From assembly GCA_039989475.1 (NCBI GenBank), contig JBDXHU010000009.1:124001-188000 (forward strand): 64,000 nt of DNA, read 5' to 3'. Source of the DNA: JBDXHU01 sp039989475. GTDB taxonomy: Bacteria > Pseudomonadota > Gammaproteobacteria > Pseudomonadales > Halieaceae. The position numbers and the translations under genes were made by a program. The notes beneath the pieces were generated by a model, which was not told where the DNA came from, did not search any database, and saw only the letters and a program-made list of their open reading frames with translations. Shown piece after piece: positions 37,610-46,337 of this stretch; positions within the stretch are counted from its first letter, which is position 1; each line of letters starts with the position of its first letter.

Positions 37610-38687
37610 CGGCCAGAATGTCGATGATTTCCGCCTTGGGATTGTCGCTGAGTGTCAGGGCCTCACCGGTGATCTTGCGCGCAATGTCCAGGTAGGTGGC
37701 CGAGGTCTGCATCAGGAGCTCCTCTGGCAAGCCCTGCTGCGCCAGCGCCGGCCGCTCATCCATGCGGTTTTTGTTGGTGAGAATGTCCGGGTCTGGAAAG
37801 TGCCCCAGCAGCAACTGCCGAAACTGTTCCTTGGAGTTTTCAACCACGCGGCCTTCGCGGTATGCGTCGGCGTCCCAGATGCGCGAGGAATCCGGAGTCC
37901 CCACTTCATCCATGTAAATCAGTTTGTCAGCGCCGCTGGCATCGGTGACGTAGCCGAACTCGAATTTGGTGTCGACAAAGATCTGGCCAATGGCAGCCAG
38001 CGCGTCACTGATCAAGCCGAAGCCCTCGCTTAGCAGGCGCTCATAGGTATCGATGTCTGCCGGCTCGCGAAAGGCGAAGGCGCGGTAATTATTCTCGATA
38101 TCGCTGCGACTCACATTGACATCATCCAGCTCAGGCACCCCGGGGATGTCAGTCAGTATGCCCTTGGTAGAGGGCGTGATCAGGAGTTCCGGCAGTTTTT
38201 GGTCTTTCTGCAAACCCTCTGGCAGCGCCACCCCACAAATATCGCGCTCGCCACGTTCATAAGCACGCCACATGGAACCGGTGATGTACTGCCTGGCGAT
38301 CGCCTCTATCATCACCGGCTGCGCTTTCTGCACAATCCACACCAGTGGGTGCGGGACCTCGAGGATATGCGAGTCGGCCAGGCCCTGCTCCCTGAAACAG
38401 CGAAACCAGTGATTGGAAATTGCATTCAGCGCCGCACCCTTGCCGGGTACGCCGTTCATGCCACCTTCACCGTGCCAGATACATTCAAAGGCCGAAATGC
38501 GATCGGAGATCACCATGATCGCCAGCGGCGCATCGGCCGCCACGTCATAGCCACGCGCGGCTATCAGGCGCGCACTGTCGGCTGCGCTCAGCCAGTACAC
38601 GGATCGCACTTTGCCACTGTGAACCGGCTGCTCACTGCGAATGGGAAGGTCGTTGTTAACCGCTAATACCTTGTCGGCAAGACTCAT
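37587..38687 (-). CDS. purC: Phosphoribosylaminoimidazole-succinocarboxamide synthase
   Basis: This 366-residue SAICAR synthetase (purine pathway step 8) is of the longer type, with an N-terminal extension ([33 protein letters not shown]). It carries the family motifs [72 protein letters not shown] and DADAYREG. It joins CAIR and aspartate with ATP. The downstream channel-like gene overlaps it, so the two are probably cotranscribed. Confidence 0.95.
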   Translation of the reverse strand: MSLADKVLAVNNDLPIRSEQPVHSGKVRSVYWLSAADSARLIAARGYDVAADAPLAIMVISDRISAFECIWHGEGGMNGVPGKGAALNAISNHWFRCFREQGLADSHILEVPHPLVWIVQKAQPVMIEAIARQYITGSMWRAYERGERDICGVALPEGLQKDQKLPELLITPSTKGILTDIPGVPELDDVNVSRSDIENNYRAFAFREPADIDTYERLLSEGFGLISDALAAIGQIFVDTKFEFGYVTDASGADKLIYMDEVGTPDSSRIWDADAYREGRVVENSKEQFRQLLLGHFPDPDILTNKNRMDERPALAQQGLPEELLMQTSATYLDIARKITGEALTLSDNPKAEIIDILAGEFGLIE

Positions 38688-38818
38688 ATTCGGGCCCTGT
38701 TATAACGCGTTACCAGAAAGGCGGGAATTCTAGCAGAGTCCGCCGGCGGATGTGACGGCATTGCTTACAATTCCTGACTTTGTAACAATGCGGCCCGCCA
38801 CTAGAATATGATGTATCC

Positions 38819-39520
38819 ATGCACAGACTATCCGCCATCCTGGGGCTGGGCTTATTGGCCGCCTGCGCGGGCAGCCAGGCACCCTTACCCTCCCCCATCG
38901 CGGCTCCCGCCGAGCCCACCCAGGCCAGAAGCACCGATTTTGCGGGGCACTGGGAAATGGACTACTCGCGCAGCGACAATGTGGATGACAAATTGCAGCG
39001 GCTCTACCGCGAGTGGCAGCGTGCCGCTGAGCGCCGCGCCAATATGGACAGGCGTGGCCAGAACAATCCGGCCTACGCAGTCAACACCAATCCCAGGGGC
39101 TTTCGCTCCCTCCTCGATGTGGCGCGCCTGGCCGACCTGATCACCAGCTCCCAGGTACTGGAAATCAAACAGTCAGATCAGGACATTGAGATACAGCGGG
39201 AAAACGATTTTGCGCTCAGCTGCGTGTTCACTGAGGGCGAGCCGGAAATCGTGGTTGCCGAACTCGGGGCCGAAATCTGCGGTTGGGCTGGGCACCAGTT
39301 GGTGTTTCGCATGCAATTGCCAGACGGCCTGGACATTGTGCACCGGGTCACCATGTCGCTGGACGGCGAGCGCTTGCATATAGCGACCCAGGTCGACAGC
39401 AAGAGCTCGCAGCCGTTTACCCTTGACCGTTACTACTATCGCTTCGATCCATTACCCGATGACTACAGCTGTGAATACACCCTCAGCCGTGGCAACGTCT
39501 GCCAATCAGAGTCTCCCTGA
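38819..39520 (+). CDS. Predicted lipoprotein of unknown function
   Basis: This 233-residue protein starts with a lipoprotein signal (LGLGLLAACAGS). The body opens with ADFAGHWEMDYSRSDNVDDKLQRLYR-like content, then a basic helix, and a lipocalin-like beta part (IEIQRENDFALSCVF, LVFRMQLPDGLDIVHRVTM, LHIATQVDSKSS) near 120-215. I do not recognise a named family; the FxGxW-type opening recalls proteins that test for bulky ligands or membrane lipids, but that is only a hint. The unknown exported gene follows after 3 bases, so the two form an operon. Confidence 0.62.
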   Translation: MHRLSAILGLGLLAACAGSQAPLPSPIAAPAEPTQARSTDFAGHWEMDYSRSDNVDDKLQRLYREWQRAAERRANMDRRGQNNPAYAVNTNPRGFRSLLDVARLADLITSSQVLEIKQSDQDIEIQRENDFALSCVFTEGEPEIVVAELGAEICGWAGHQLVFRMQLPDGLDIVHRVTMSLDGERLHIATQVDSKSSQPFTLDRYYYRFDPLPDDYSCEYTLSRGNVCQSESP

Positions 39521-39523
39521 GCC

Positions 39524-40774
39524 ATGTCGCTACGCCTGCCTGAATCCTTGCTACTGCTGAGCCTGGGCGCCCTGTTCAGTCACACACTGCCGGCAATTGC
39601 TGCAGAACCTGAACCAGCAACCGGTTCAGAGTCCACCGCGGCAGAACCCACCGCAGCAGAATCCGCCGCAGCAAAGCCGCCACCCCGTTGGACCACCCTG
39701 GAGCAGACCATCGTGCTGCAGCCGGAACAACGCCAGAACGCGGCGACCGGTAGTGTTGGCAATAGTGTTGAGCTGCAGATCAGTAGCAGCGGACCCAGCG
39801 CCGATGAGGCAATGGAGATAGGCATTGCTGTACTGGACCCGGGTCTGGCAGCCGACAGTGCCAGCAATCGCAAGCTGGGCATATTTCCCGAGATTCGCGA
39901 GGCTGAAGCGCGCTACCTGCCCTACGCCCTGCGGCGCACCCTGGTGGACAGCAACCAGTGGGGGGCGGTGCGGGTACTGCCAGAACTTGATCCCGGCTAC
40001 GAAGTGCTGCTGACCGGTCGCATTCTCGAGTCCAATGGCGCCACGCTCAGCCTGCAAATACAGGCCCGGGACAGCCGCGACCGGCTCTGGTTTGATCGCG
40101 TCTACACAGTGGTCGCGGAAGAAACCGCCTACCTGAAGACCGAGCGGCGGCTGCGACGACCCTTCCAGGACCTCTATAACCAGCTTGCCAATGACCTGCT
40201 CAACTATCGCCAGCAACTGGACGATTCAGAACTGCGCAACATTCATCGCATCGCCGCGGTGCGCCACGCGGCATCGCTGGCGCCGGAGGCCTTCGCCGAA
40301 TACCTGGAACTCAATCAGGACGGCCTCTTCCAACTGCGACGCCTGCCGGCCCGGGAGGATCCGATGATGGCGCGCATCGGGCGTATTCGCGAACAGGAAT
40401 ACCTGTTTATCGATACCACGGACGAGCAATACGCAGAGCTGTATACAGAAATGACCCCGGTCTACGACCTGTGGCGGCAGTTCCTGCGCGAGCAACTGAG
40501 CTTCCGGGAAGCCTGGGAAGCGCGCCTGGCAACTCGCGACAAGCCGCGCAGCGGCAGCTACCAGGCTCTCAAGCAGGTCTATAACAACTTCAAGTGGGAG
40601 AAAATCCAGCGGCAGGAATTGCAGGTACTGGCCGAGGGTTTTGATAACGAAATCGCGCCGACTTCGCTGGTCCTGGAGGGCAGCGTGGTCAATCTCAATG
40701 GCAGCCTGGATGAGCGTTATCGCGAGTGGCGGCGTATCCTGCAACAGATCTATAGTCTGGAGACCGGCGCCTGA
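39524..40774 (+). CDS. Exported protein of unknown function
   Basis: This 416-residue protein has a signal peptide ending in LPAIAAEP, then a low-complexity Ala/Glu/Pro spacer with short repeats (TAAEPTAAESAAAK). The mature part resembles an outer-membrane assembly-type fold: IGIAVLDPGLAADSAS, then an ARYLPYALRRTLVDSNQWGAVRVLP strand-helix unit recalling CsgG/LpoB-like domains. The C-terminal half is helical and rich in charged residues (ELNQDGLFQLRRLPARED onward). Family not recognised. It is cotranscribed with the lipoprotein gene before it (3-base gap). Confidence 0.62.
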   Translation: MSLRLPESLLLLSLGALFSHTLPAIAAEPEPATGSESTAAEPTAAESAAAKPPPRWTTLEQTIVLQPEQRQNAATGSVGNSVELQISSSGPSADEAMEIGIAVLDPGLAADSASNRKLGIFPEIREAEARYLPYALRRTLVDSNQWGAVRVLPELDPGYEVLLTGRILESNGATLSLQIQARDSRDRLWFDRVYTVVAEETAYLKTERRLRRPFQDLYNQLANDLLNYRQQLDDSELRNIHRIAAVRHAASLAPEAFAEYLELNQDGLFQLRRLPAREDPMMARIGRIREQEYLFIDTTDEQYAELYTEMTPVYDLWRQFLREQLSFREAWEARLATRDKPRSGSYQALKQVYNNFKWEKIQRQELQVLAEGFDNEIAPTSLVLEGSVVNLNGSLDERYREWRRILQQIYSLETGA

Positions 40775-40887
40775 TGCGCTAAATACTTGTTACTGCTAGT
40801 TTTTTGCCCGCAAGTTTATGACTTTTTTTAGAATTTCATTGCGTTTTCTGCCATCATCGGGCTTACAACGACCTTTTTCGGTCAGGG

Positions 40888-43221
40888 ATGATGAATAACC
40901 GACTGACGATCGCCGGAAGGATAAACGCTTACGTCATTTCGCTGGCCGTTTTCGCAGCGATAGGTGTTGGTGGCTATTCGATTTACCAGGCCTATGAGGA
41001 GCGGCTCGGGGAAATCATCGACCGCGCCCAGTGGCAATCACGGGAAGGCGCGCAGCATCAATTTGCTTTTTACTACCGCGACGAAGAGGTCCTCGAACAA
41101 CTGATCGAGCCCTTCTTCAACACCCTGGATGTCAACTACGTGGCGGTGTTCGATTCCGTTGGAGAGCCGCTGGCCTCTCGCCATAGCGCCGAATTAATGA
41201 GCTATGCCTACACGGATTATTTCTACCTGCGTGAGGGTTACGGCGAACTGGACATCGGCCGCATTGACCACCCGTTTACACCCGGCAAGGCCCAGTTCAT
41301 CGATGTGACCCTCCCGGTTTTTTCCCCGATTAACCCGCTGGAAAAAGGCCTCAGCCGGAGACAGCTTGCCGAGCGCATCACCGAGACGCGCGCGGTTGAT
41401 AGCCAGTTCCTGGTCGGCTATTACCACCTGGGGATCAGTCGCGAGGAGATGGTGAAATCACTGCGCCCCTACGCCGAGCAGGTCGCCATTTATGTGGGCG
41501 CCTTCCTGCTGGGCGTCATCACTCTCACCCTGCTTATCACCCGCAGCATCACCGCACCGCTGGCCAGCCTCGCCGACATGGCGTCGGAAATTTCCAGCGG
41601 GCGACTGGACAGCAAGATCAAGGCCCGGGGTTCTGGTGAAATTCGTGAAATCACCTCCATGTTGAATAATGTCATGGGCGAGCTGAACAAGTACAAATCG
41701 AAGATGGACACTGACCACCACCTGCTGAGCATGAAGGTGGAAGAGAGAACCGCGCAGCTATCGAAGCGCAACGAGGAACTCAACGAAGCCGTCAAGCAGG
41801 TTACCCAGACCAAGAACCGTTTGCGCCAGCTGGCTTACTATGACGGCCTCACTTCACTGCCCAATCGCCAGCTATTTACCGAACAGCTGGATATGCTGCT
41901 GCGTATGGCCAAGCGGGAGGGGCAAATTATCGCCCTGCTGTTCCTGGACCTGGACAACTTCAAGCGGATCAATGACTCACTCGGCCACAGCGCCGGCGAT
42001 ATGCTCCTGCGGGAAGTAGCCACCCGCCTGTCAGCCTGTGTGCGTAACAGTGACCTGCTGGCCAAGTACGTGGACAGCGAGGCGAAAATTGGCGTCTCCC
42101 GGCTTGGCGGCGACGAATTCACAGTGGTGTTAAACAATATAGATACGCCGGATACCGCCGGCGACATTGCCGAGCGTCTGCTGGAGTCACTACAGGCACC
42201 GATGATTATCGAGGGCCACGAACTGGTGATTACGCCCAGCGTGGGTATTGCCCTGGCGCCACAGGATGCCGAAACCGTTGAAGAGCTGCTGAAGCTGGCG
42301 GATACGGCCATGTATCACGCCAAGGCGGCCGGCCGCAATAAGTACAGCTTCTATGCCAGCTCCATGAAGGGCAGCGGTGTCGGGCGCCTGAAGCTGGAAA
42401 CCGAGCTGCGCAAGGCGATTGAACGCGACGAACTGGTGCTGCACTACCAGCCCCAGGTGGACACAATGACCGGGGAAATACGTGGCGCCGAGGCCCTGAT
42501 CCGCTGGAATCACCCCAAGCATGGCATGGTGCCACCGATCCGTTTTATTCCGCTTGCCGAAGAGATGGGCCTGATCGTCGATATCGGCAGCTGGACCCTG
42601 CAGGAGGCGGCGCGGCAGAGCAAGCTCTTCCAGGAGCAGGGGTTGAAGACGCCGAAGATCGCGGTGAACGTGTCCAGTCTGCAGTTTAATGCGTCTTTCA
42701 CCAAGCACGTGCAGCAGATACTTAACAACGCCAAGCTGGAGCCGTCCTACCTGGAAGTAGAGCTGACCGAAGGCGTGATTATGAACAACGCCAAGGCCTC
42801 TATCGAGGCCCTGCACGACCTCAAGCAGTTAGGTGTCAGCATATCCGTGGATGACTTCGGTACCGGTTACTCATCGCTGAGCTACCTGAGTAAGTTCCCG
42901 CTGGATGAACTTAAGATCGATCGCAGCTTCGTCATTGATTTCGACAAAAGCGTCAACAGTGCCAGCCTGGTAAGCGCCATCATCGCCATGGGCAAGAGCC
43001 TCAATCTCAGCCTGGTCGCCGAGGGCGTGGACATGGACGAGCAATTCCTGTTTCTGCGCGACAACGAGGTCGACATTATCCAGGGTTACCTGTTCAGCAA
43101 GCCAGTGCCCGGTGATGAACTGGCGGAGCTGTTGCGCAACAACCACTTCGGGCAACAGATCCAGGATATTGTGAACCGCGATGCGCCGGTTAAGGAATCC
43201 GAGTTAGCCATCCAGACCTAG
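40888..43221 (+). CDS. Membrane c-di-GMP enzyme with HAMP, GGDEF and EAL domains
   Basis: This 777-residue protein has an N-terminal membrane helix (YVISLAVFAAIGVGGYSIY), a periplasmic sensor region to about residue 190, a second helix (VGAFLLGVITLTLLITRS), a HAMP domain, a coiled coil (about 270-310), GGDEF at 407-411 (RLGGDEFTVVL, intact) and an EAL domain starting with EAL at 535-537. DDFGTGYSSLSYL is present as in active phosphodiesterases. Both domains look catalytically competent by motif, so direction cannot be told from sequence. Periplasmic input, cytoplasmic c-di-GMP output. Confidence 0.92.
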   Translation: MMNNRLTIAGRINAYVISLAVFAAIGVGGYSIYQAYEERLGEIIDRAQWQSREGAQHQFAFYYRDEEVLEQLIEPFFNTLDVNYVAVFDSVGEPLASRHSAELMSYAYTDYFYLREGYGELDIGRIDHPFTPGKAQFIDVTLPVFSPINPLEKGLSRRQLAERITETRAVDSQFLVGYYHLGISREEMVKSLRPYAEQVAIYVGAFLLGVITLTLLITRSITAPLASLADMASEISSGRLDSKIKARGSGEIREITSMLNNVMGELNKYKSKMDTDHHLLSMKVEERTAQLSKRNEELNEAVKQVTQTKNRLRQLAYYDGLTSLPNRQLFTEQLDMLLRMAKREGQIIALLFLDLDNFKRINDSLGHSAGDMLLREVATRLSACVRNSDLLAKYVDSEAKIGVSRLGGDEFTVVLNNIDTPDTAGDIAERLLESLQAPMIIEGHELVITPSVGIALAPQDAETVEELLKLADTAMYHAKAAGRNKYSFYASSMKGSGVGRLKLETELRKAIERDELVLHYQPQVDTMTGEIRGAEALIRWNHPKHGMVPPIRFIPLAEEMGLIVDIGSWTLQEAARQSKLFQEQGLKTPKIAVNVSSLQFNASFTKHVQQILNNAKLEPSYLEVELTEGVIMNNAKASIEALHDLKQLGVSISVDDFGTGYSSLSYLSKFPLDELKIDRSFVIDFDKSVNSASLVSAIIAMGKSLNLSLVAEGVDMDEQFLFLRDNEVDIIQGYLFSKPVPGDELAELLRNNHFGQQIQDIVNRDAPVKESELAIQT

Positions 43222-43829
43222 TGCGCCGTCGACAGCGCATCGGCTTGCTCGCGTAAGCGACTTCCCTCCCACACTGCATCCAGACGTTTGTCGCGACCAC
43301 AGCCGTAGCGATAGTACTTATAGCGCAGGGGATTCTTCAGGTAGTAATCCTGGTGCCCTTCATCCACCGGAAAAAATTCGGCGCGGTCCAGTATCGGCGT
43401 TACCACGCCCTGCCCGGGAAACTGCTGTTGCACTGCGGCCAGCGTGGCTTCCGCCAATTCGCGCTCGCCGGCGTCGGCGACAAAGATAGCGGTGCGATAG
43501 CTTTCACCGCGATCACAGAACTGGCCACCATCATCGAAAGGATCCACGTTGACCCAGAACAGGGTAAGCAAGTCCTGGTAGCTGATTTGTTGAGCATCGT
43601 AGGTCACTTGCACCACCTCATAGTGACCGGTATGGGCGCCCTGGTAGGTGGGATTGGGGTGCGTACCGCCAGAGAAACCGGATACCACCTCGGTCACACC
43701 CGGCACCTCCTGGTAGGCAGATTCCATGCACCAGAAACAGCCGCCGGCAAAAATCGCAGACGCGGACCAGGCTGGCGCAGCGCTGATGCAGCAGGCCAGC
43801 AGCAGCGACAATGATAGGGTTTTGTACAT
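43218..43829 (-). CDS. msrA: Peptide methionine sulfoxide reductase MsrA, exported
   Basis: This 203-residue protein has a signal peptide (LSLSLLLACCISAAPAWS) ahead of the MsrA domain, so repair of oxidised methionines would happen in the periplasm. The catalytic motif GGCFWCMES puts the nucleophile at Cys31. The family stretches VSGFSGGTHPNPTYQ, GHYEVVQVTYD and EFFPVDEGHQDYYLKNP are intact. An upstream reading from 43892 would bury the signal peptide; AGGA ahead of 43829 supports the shorter start. Its stop shares CTAG with the stop of the convergent EAL gene. Confidence 0.9.
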   Translation of the reverse strand: MYKTLSLSLLLACCISAAPAWSASAIFAGGCFWCMESAYQEVPGVTEVVSGFSGGTHPNPTYQGAHTGHYEVVQVTYDAQQISYQDLLTLFWVNVDPFDDGGQFCDRGESYRTAIFVADAGERELAEATLAAVQQQFPGQGVVTPILDRAEFFPVDEGHQDYYLKNPLRYKYYRYGCGRDKRLDAVWEGSRLREQADALSTAH

Positions 43830-43907
43830 GGGGGAATCCTGTTGTCGGGTAGATAATGGTATTGTTGTCAGCAAGTAGACTACCAGAAGCAAGAAACGTT
43901 CACGCCG

Positions 43908-44312
43908 GTGATAGAACAGTTACACATTGATGTCCGCGGTCAGGGTCTTTATTCATTTACGGACAGCGTCAGGCAAGTGCTAAGTGGTAGCGGCATGAGC
44001 GAGGGCTTGTGCACACTGTTTATACAGCACACCTCGGCCAGCCTGTTGATCCAGGAAAACTATGACGACAGCGCCAGGATAGATCTGGAAAACTGGCTCA
44101 ACCGGCTGGTACCGGAAAATGACCCGCTCTACACCCACACCCTGGAGGGTGCCGATGACATGCCCGCCCACATCAAGTCTGCCCTGACGGCCACCCAGCT
44201 CAGTATCCCCTTCCAGGGCGGCGAGCTAATGCTCGGCACCTGGCAGGGCATCTACCTGTGGGAACATCGCCACCACGCCGGCAGTCGCCGGGTGGTGGTG
44301 CACCTGGCCTAG
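43908..44312 (+). CDS. yjbQ: YjbQ family protein (UPF0047)
   Basis: This 134-residue protein has the YjbQ signature (TLFIQHTSASLLIQENYDD, GADDMPAHIKSALT, LGTWQGIYLWEHR) with conserved His and Asp/Glu residues. YjbQ proteins can show secondary thiamine-phosphate synthase activity in Escherichia coli; the physiological role is uncertain. It uses a GTG start. Its last 14 codons lie within a 57-bp segment (44270-44326) duplicated at 53807-53863. The duplication keeps this gene intact and marks the left edge of the foreign island. Confidence 0.9.
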   Translation: MIEQLHIDVRGQGLYSFTDSVRQVLSGSGMSEGLCTLFIQHTSASLLIQENYDDSARIDLENWLNRLVPENDPLYTHTLEGADDMPAHIKSALTATQLSIPFQGGELMLGTWQGIYLWEHRHHAGSRRVVVHLA

Positions 44313-44326
44313 ACCGTCTCGTCGCG
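44270..44326. repeat. Left copy of the 57-bp duplication bounding the island
   Basis: 57 bases here match 53807-53863 with one difference (C at 44314, T at 53851). They include the last 14 codons of yjbQ and the 14 bases after its stop. The island's inverted palindrome starts at the next base. The right copy also carries the final codons of the methyltransferase gene, so the ancestral locus was yjbQ converging on that gene with a shared CTAG. Confidence 0.92.
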
Positions 44327-44403
44327 GGTGTGGGGTCAGGTCTTTGATTTATGGGCAGAGGGTTATTCCTCCGAATCATAAATCAAAGACCTGACCCTAT
44401 ACT
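44327..44403 (+). repeat. 77-bp REP-like palindrome, copy R1 (left edge)
   Basis: The arms GGGTCAGGTCTTTGATTTAT and its complement flank a short centre, so the unit can fold into one long hairpin. It matches the reverse complement of R2 and R3 at 75 of 77 bases. A half copy of the right arm repeats at 44407-44433. Such GGTCAGGTCTTTGATTT units resemble REP/BIME sequences mobilised by RAYT (Y1) transposases; none is encoded nearby. Confidence 0.9.
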
Positions 44404-44647
44404 TCTTAAATCAAAGACCTGACCCTATACTTCTATACTTCGAACTGGCGAGAAACCAGAGCGCTATTGCTGGTGAAATGTCAAGGAGCCTGACCCCTTG
44501 ATCCTTGCGTAGCCAGACTCATCATTGTATCCGCACAATTGTCACCGGGTTTCTGACAGTTCCGTTTCTGGTGACCTTCCCAACATTAAGTGGCCGCCTT
44601 CCCAGTTGATCCAGTGCGATGGTGTGCGTGCATCACGTCATATTTAC
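44404..44647. other. Non-coding island edge
   Basis: After a partial palindrome copy (44407-44433) and a repeated TATACTT, this holds one more CCTGACCC-type element near 44490 (CAAGGAGCCTGACCCCTTG). No convincing gene: the short open reading here lacks a ribosome site and lies against the marR 3' end. It may be remnant mobile DNA. Confidence 0.5.
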
Positions 44648-45118
44648 TCAAACCGACTGTTCTGTCTCCGCAAGATTGGTGTGTGCCACCTTGAGCAGTC
44701 TGAAGAGCGTGGCCTTTTCTCCACCCGTCATCCCGATAGTTGCGATACCACCTATTTCCTCAACAAGGTGTTCGAGTAACCCGAGCATGGGTTTAATTTT
44801 AGGCGTCAAGCTGACAAGCTTGGCGCGCTTATCATTGGCGTCTGTGCATCGCTGGACCCAGCCACCATCCTCCAGCTTATCAACAACTTTACCCAGCGGG
44901 GGTTTTGCCAGTATCAGGGAATTGGCGATAGCCGTTTGTGACAGCCGACCTTTCCTGTAAAGCAGATACAGGACCTGCCACTGGGTTCGAGTAAGCCCTA
45001 CTTCCTTCATCCGGCGGTTGAATAGTTTCGCATTCATCAAGCTGATTTCATGTATCAGCGTGCCCAACAGCTGGTGATGCTCTTTGTTTTGATTAACGTT
45101 ATTGCTTTGTGTTGACAA
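44648..45118 (-). CDS. MarR family transcriptional regulator (island, copy 1)
   Basis: This 156-residue winged-helix regulator has the MarR core: the dimer helix (HEISLMNAKLFNRRMKEVG), the recognition region (LSQTAIANSLILAKPPLGKVVDKLEDGGWVQR) and the wing with DxRxK-like (DANDKRAKLVSLT). It is clearly paralogous to the second MarR in this island (50343-50816). The start is TTG at 45118; aligning it with the paralogue gives nearly equal N-terminal lengths, supporting that choice. The TTG overlaps the -35 of the divergent pump promoter. It likely represses the pump operon and itself through the TAACTA/TAGTTA operator. Confidence 0.85.
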   Translation of the reverse strand: MSTQSNNVNQNKEHHQLLGTLIHEISLMNAKLFNRRMKEVGLTRTQWQVLYLLYRKGRLSQTAIANSLILAKPPLGKVVDKLEDGGWVQRCTDANDKRAKLVSLTPKIKPMLGLLEHLVEEIGGIATIGMTGGEKATLFRLLKVAHTNLAETEQSV

Positions 45119-45139
45119 TATGATTATCTCGGTTAATAT
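45112..45139 (+). promoter_or_regulatory. Promoter of the island pump operon
   Basis: TTGACA (45112-45117) and TAATAT (45134-45139) are separated by 16 bases: a perfect -35 and a 5-of-6 -10. The operator begins on the last base of the -10. The -35 overlaps the start codon of the divergent marR. A TAATAT on the minus strand (45154-45159) sits symmetrically across the operator and may be the marR -10. Confidence 0.65.
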
Positions 45140-45151
45140 AACTAATAGTTA
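45139..45151. promoter_or_regulatory. Probable MarR operator O1
   Basis: TAACTA-A-TAGTTA is a 13-base inverted repeat with perfect 6-base arms, at the +1 edge of the pump promoter. The same arms occur in O2 (50841-50852) at the matching place by the second marR. Binding here would block both divergent promoters. Confidence 0.65.
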
Positions 45152-45218
45152 CTATATTAGAAGCAGACTAATACCCTGTCAAATCTGGTCTATCTCCGAA
45201 CGTGATGAGACACGCAAT

Positions 45219-46337
45219 ATGCGATTCGCCATGCGGACATACAGCGCCCTTCTGATTGCCCTTTTTGTCACTGGTTGTGACGAGCGTGGCAAGGTCACAC
45301 AAGACCTGAATCCTACTGAGGGGATATCTAGGTCGATTCCTGTTTCCACGGCCCTCCTGGAGCCGAGCGAACATACTGAGTCAATTTTCGCCACTGGGAC
45401 CATCCTCGCGCTTAAGACCACGCAAATCGCGCCTCTGGTTGGCGGTCGAATTGATGAAATCTACGTCCAAGTCGGAGATCGAGTTGAAAAGGGTGACCCT
45501 CTTTTTCGCATGCGTCAGAAGGACTTCGAAATTAACCTGTCCAGGCTCGCTAGCGCCGAGCGCCTTGCGGAAGCTGAGTTTACCGATGCCAAGCGCGACC
45601 TGGATAATGCGATTGCGCTGAGAAAAAAGGATGCATTTTCTGTCGAGCAACTTGATGACAGGCGCACCCGAGTAGAAGTGACTGCGGCAAGACACGGTAT
45701 TGCTAGAGCCAACTTGGCGGAGGCTCAAAAAGAGCTGGATGACTCGACGACTATGGCCCCTTACCGCGGCGTAATCACGCGCAGAGACGTAGACGAAGGT
45801 ACCTATATTCCATCCATCATGCGCTCGGAAAGATCAGTTCTCCAGATTCAGCATATAGATACCATGGTGGCTTTACTGTATGTACCTGAGCTCCATCTAC
45901 AATCCGTTGAACTGGGTACCCCCGGTAGAGTTCACATCCCGAGCATGGATCAAACATACGACTCTAAGGTGGCTCTGATCAATGACCGAATTGACCCAAA
46001 GACACGTACGATCGACGTGCGCCTGGGCATTCTGAACCCGGATTACCAGATCAAACCCGGCTTGTTTATTGAAGTAGAGCTCATTCTAAAACCACGTCAG
46101 GGGATACTGTTGCCACCCAATTCAACCAAAGGATTGGGCAGCACCCGTTATCTTTTCGTGGTTGAGAACGGCATCGCAAGACAACGCCAGGTAAAAGTTC
46201 GAGAACTGAATGACGGAACCTTAGAACTGCTGGACCATATTACATCTGGAACCAGAATCATCGTGGGTAAGAGTATCCATCTGGTTTCAGACGGCGCTGC
46301 TGTGACTACCTTAGACCAGTCCTATGTGGATAGCTGA
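45219..46337 (+). CDS. RND efflux adaptor (MFP), lipoprotein, island
   Basis: This 372-residue periplasmic adaptor has a lipoprotein signal (MRTYSALLIALFVTGC), lipoyl half (IAPLVGGRIDEIYVQVGDRVEKGDPLF), helical hairpin (about 115-165), second half (TMAPYRGVITRRDVDEGTYI) and barrel (LGTPGRVHIPSMDQTYDSKV, NPDYQIKPGLFIEVEL). The reading is open to 45102, but that would begin upstream of the predicted transcription start; ATG 45219 places the signal at the N terminus. It overlaps the permease gene by 14 bases. Codon use is AT-richer than in the chromosomal adaptor at 14.8 kb. Confidence 0.9.
   Translation: MRFAMRTYSALLIALFVTGCDERGKVTQDLNPTEGISRSIPVSTALLEPSEHTESIFATGTILALKTTQIAPLVGGRIDEIYVQVGDRVEKGDPLFRMRQKDFEINLSRLASAERLAEAEFTDAKRDLDNAIALRKKDAFSVEQLDDRRTRVEVTAARHGIARANLAEAQKELDDSTTMAPYRGVITRRDVDEGTYIPSIMRSERSVLQIQHIDTMVALLYVPELHLQSVELGTPGRVHIPSMDQTYDSKVALINDRIDPKTRTIDVRLGILNPDYQIKPGLFIEVELILKPRQGILLPPNSTKGLGSTRYLFVVENGIARQRQVKVRELNDGTLELLDHITSGTRIIVGKSIHLVSDGAAVTTLDQSYVDS

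Noticed and set aside
44525..44779. 84-codon open frame at the left island edge
   Set aside because: No ribosome site, runs into the marR 3' end on the other strand, and the translation is not protein-like.
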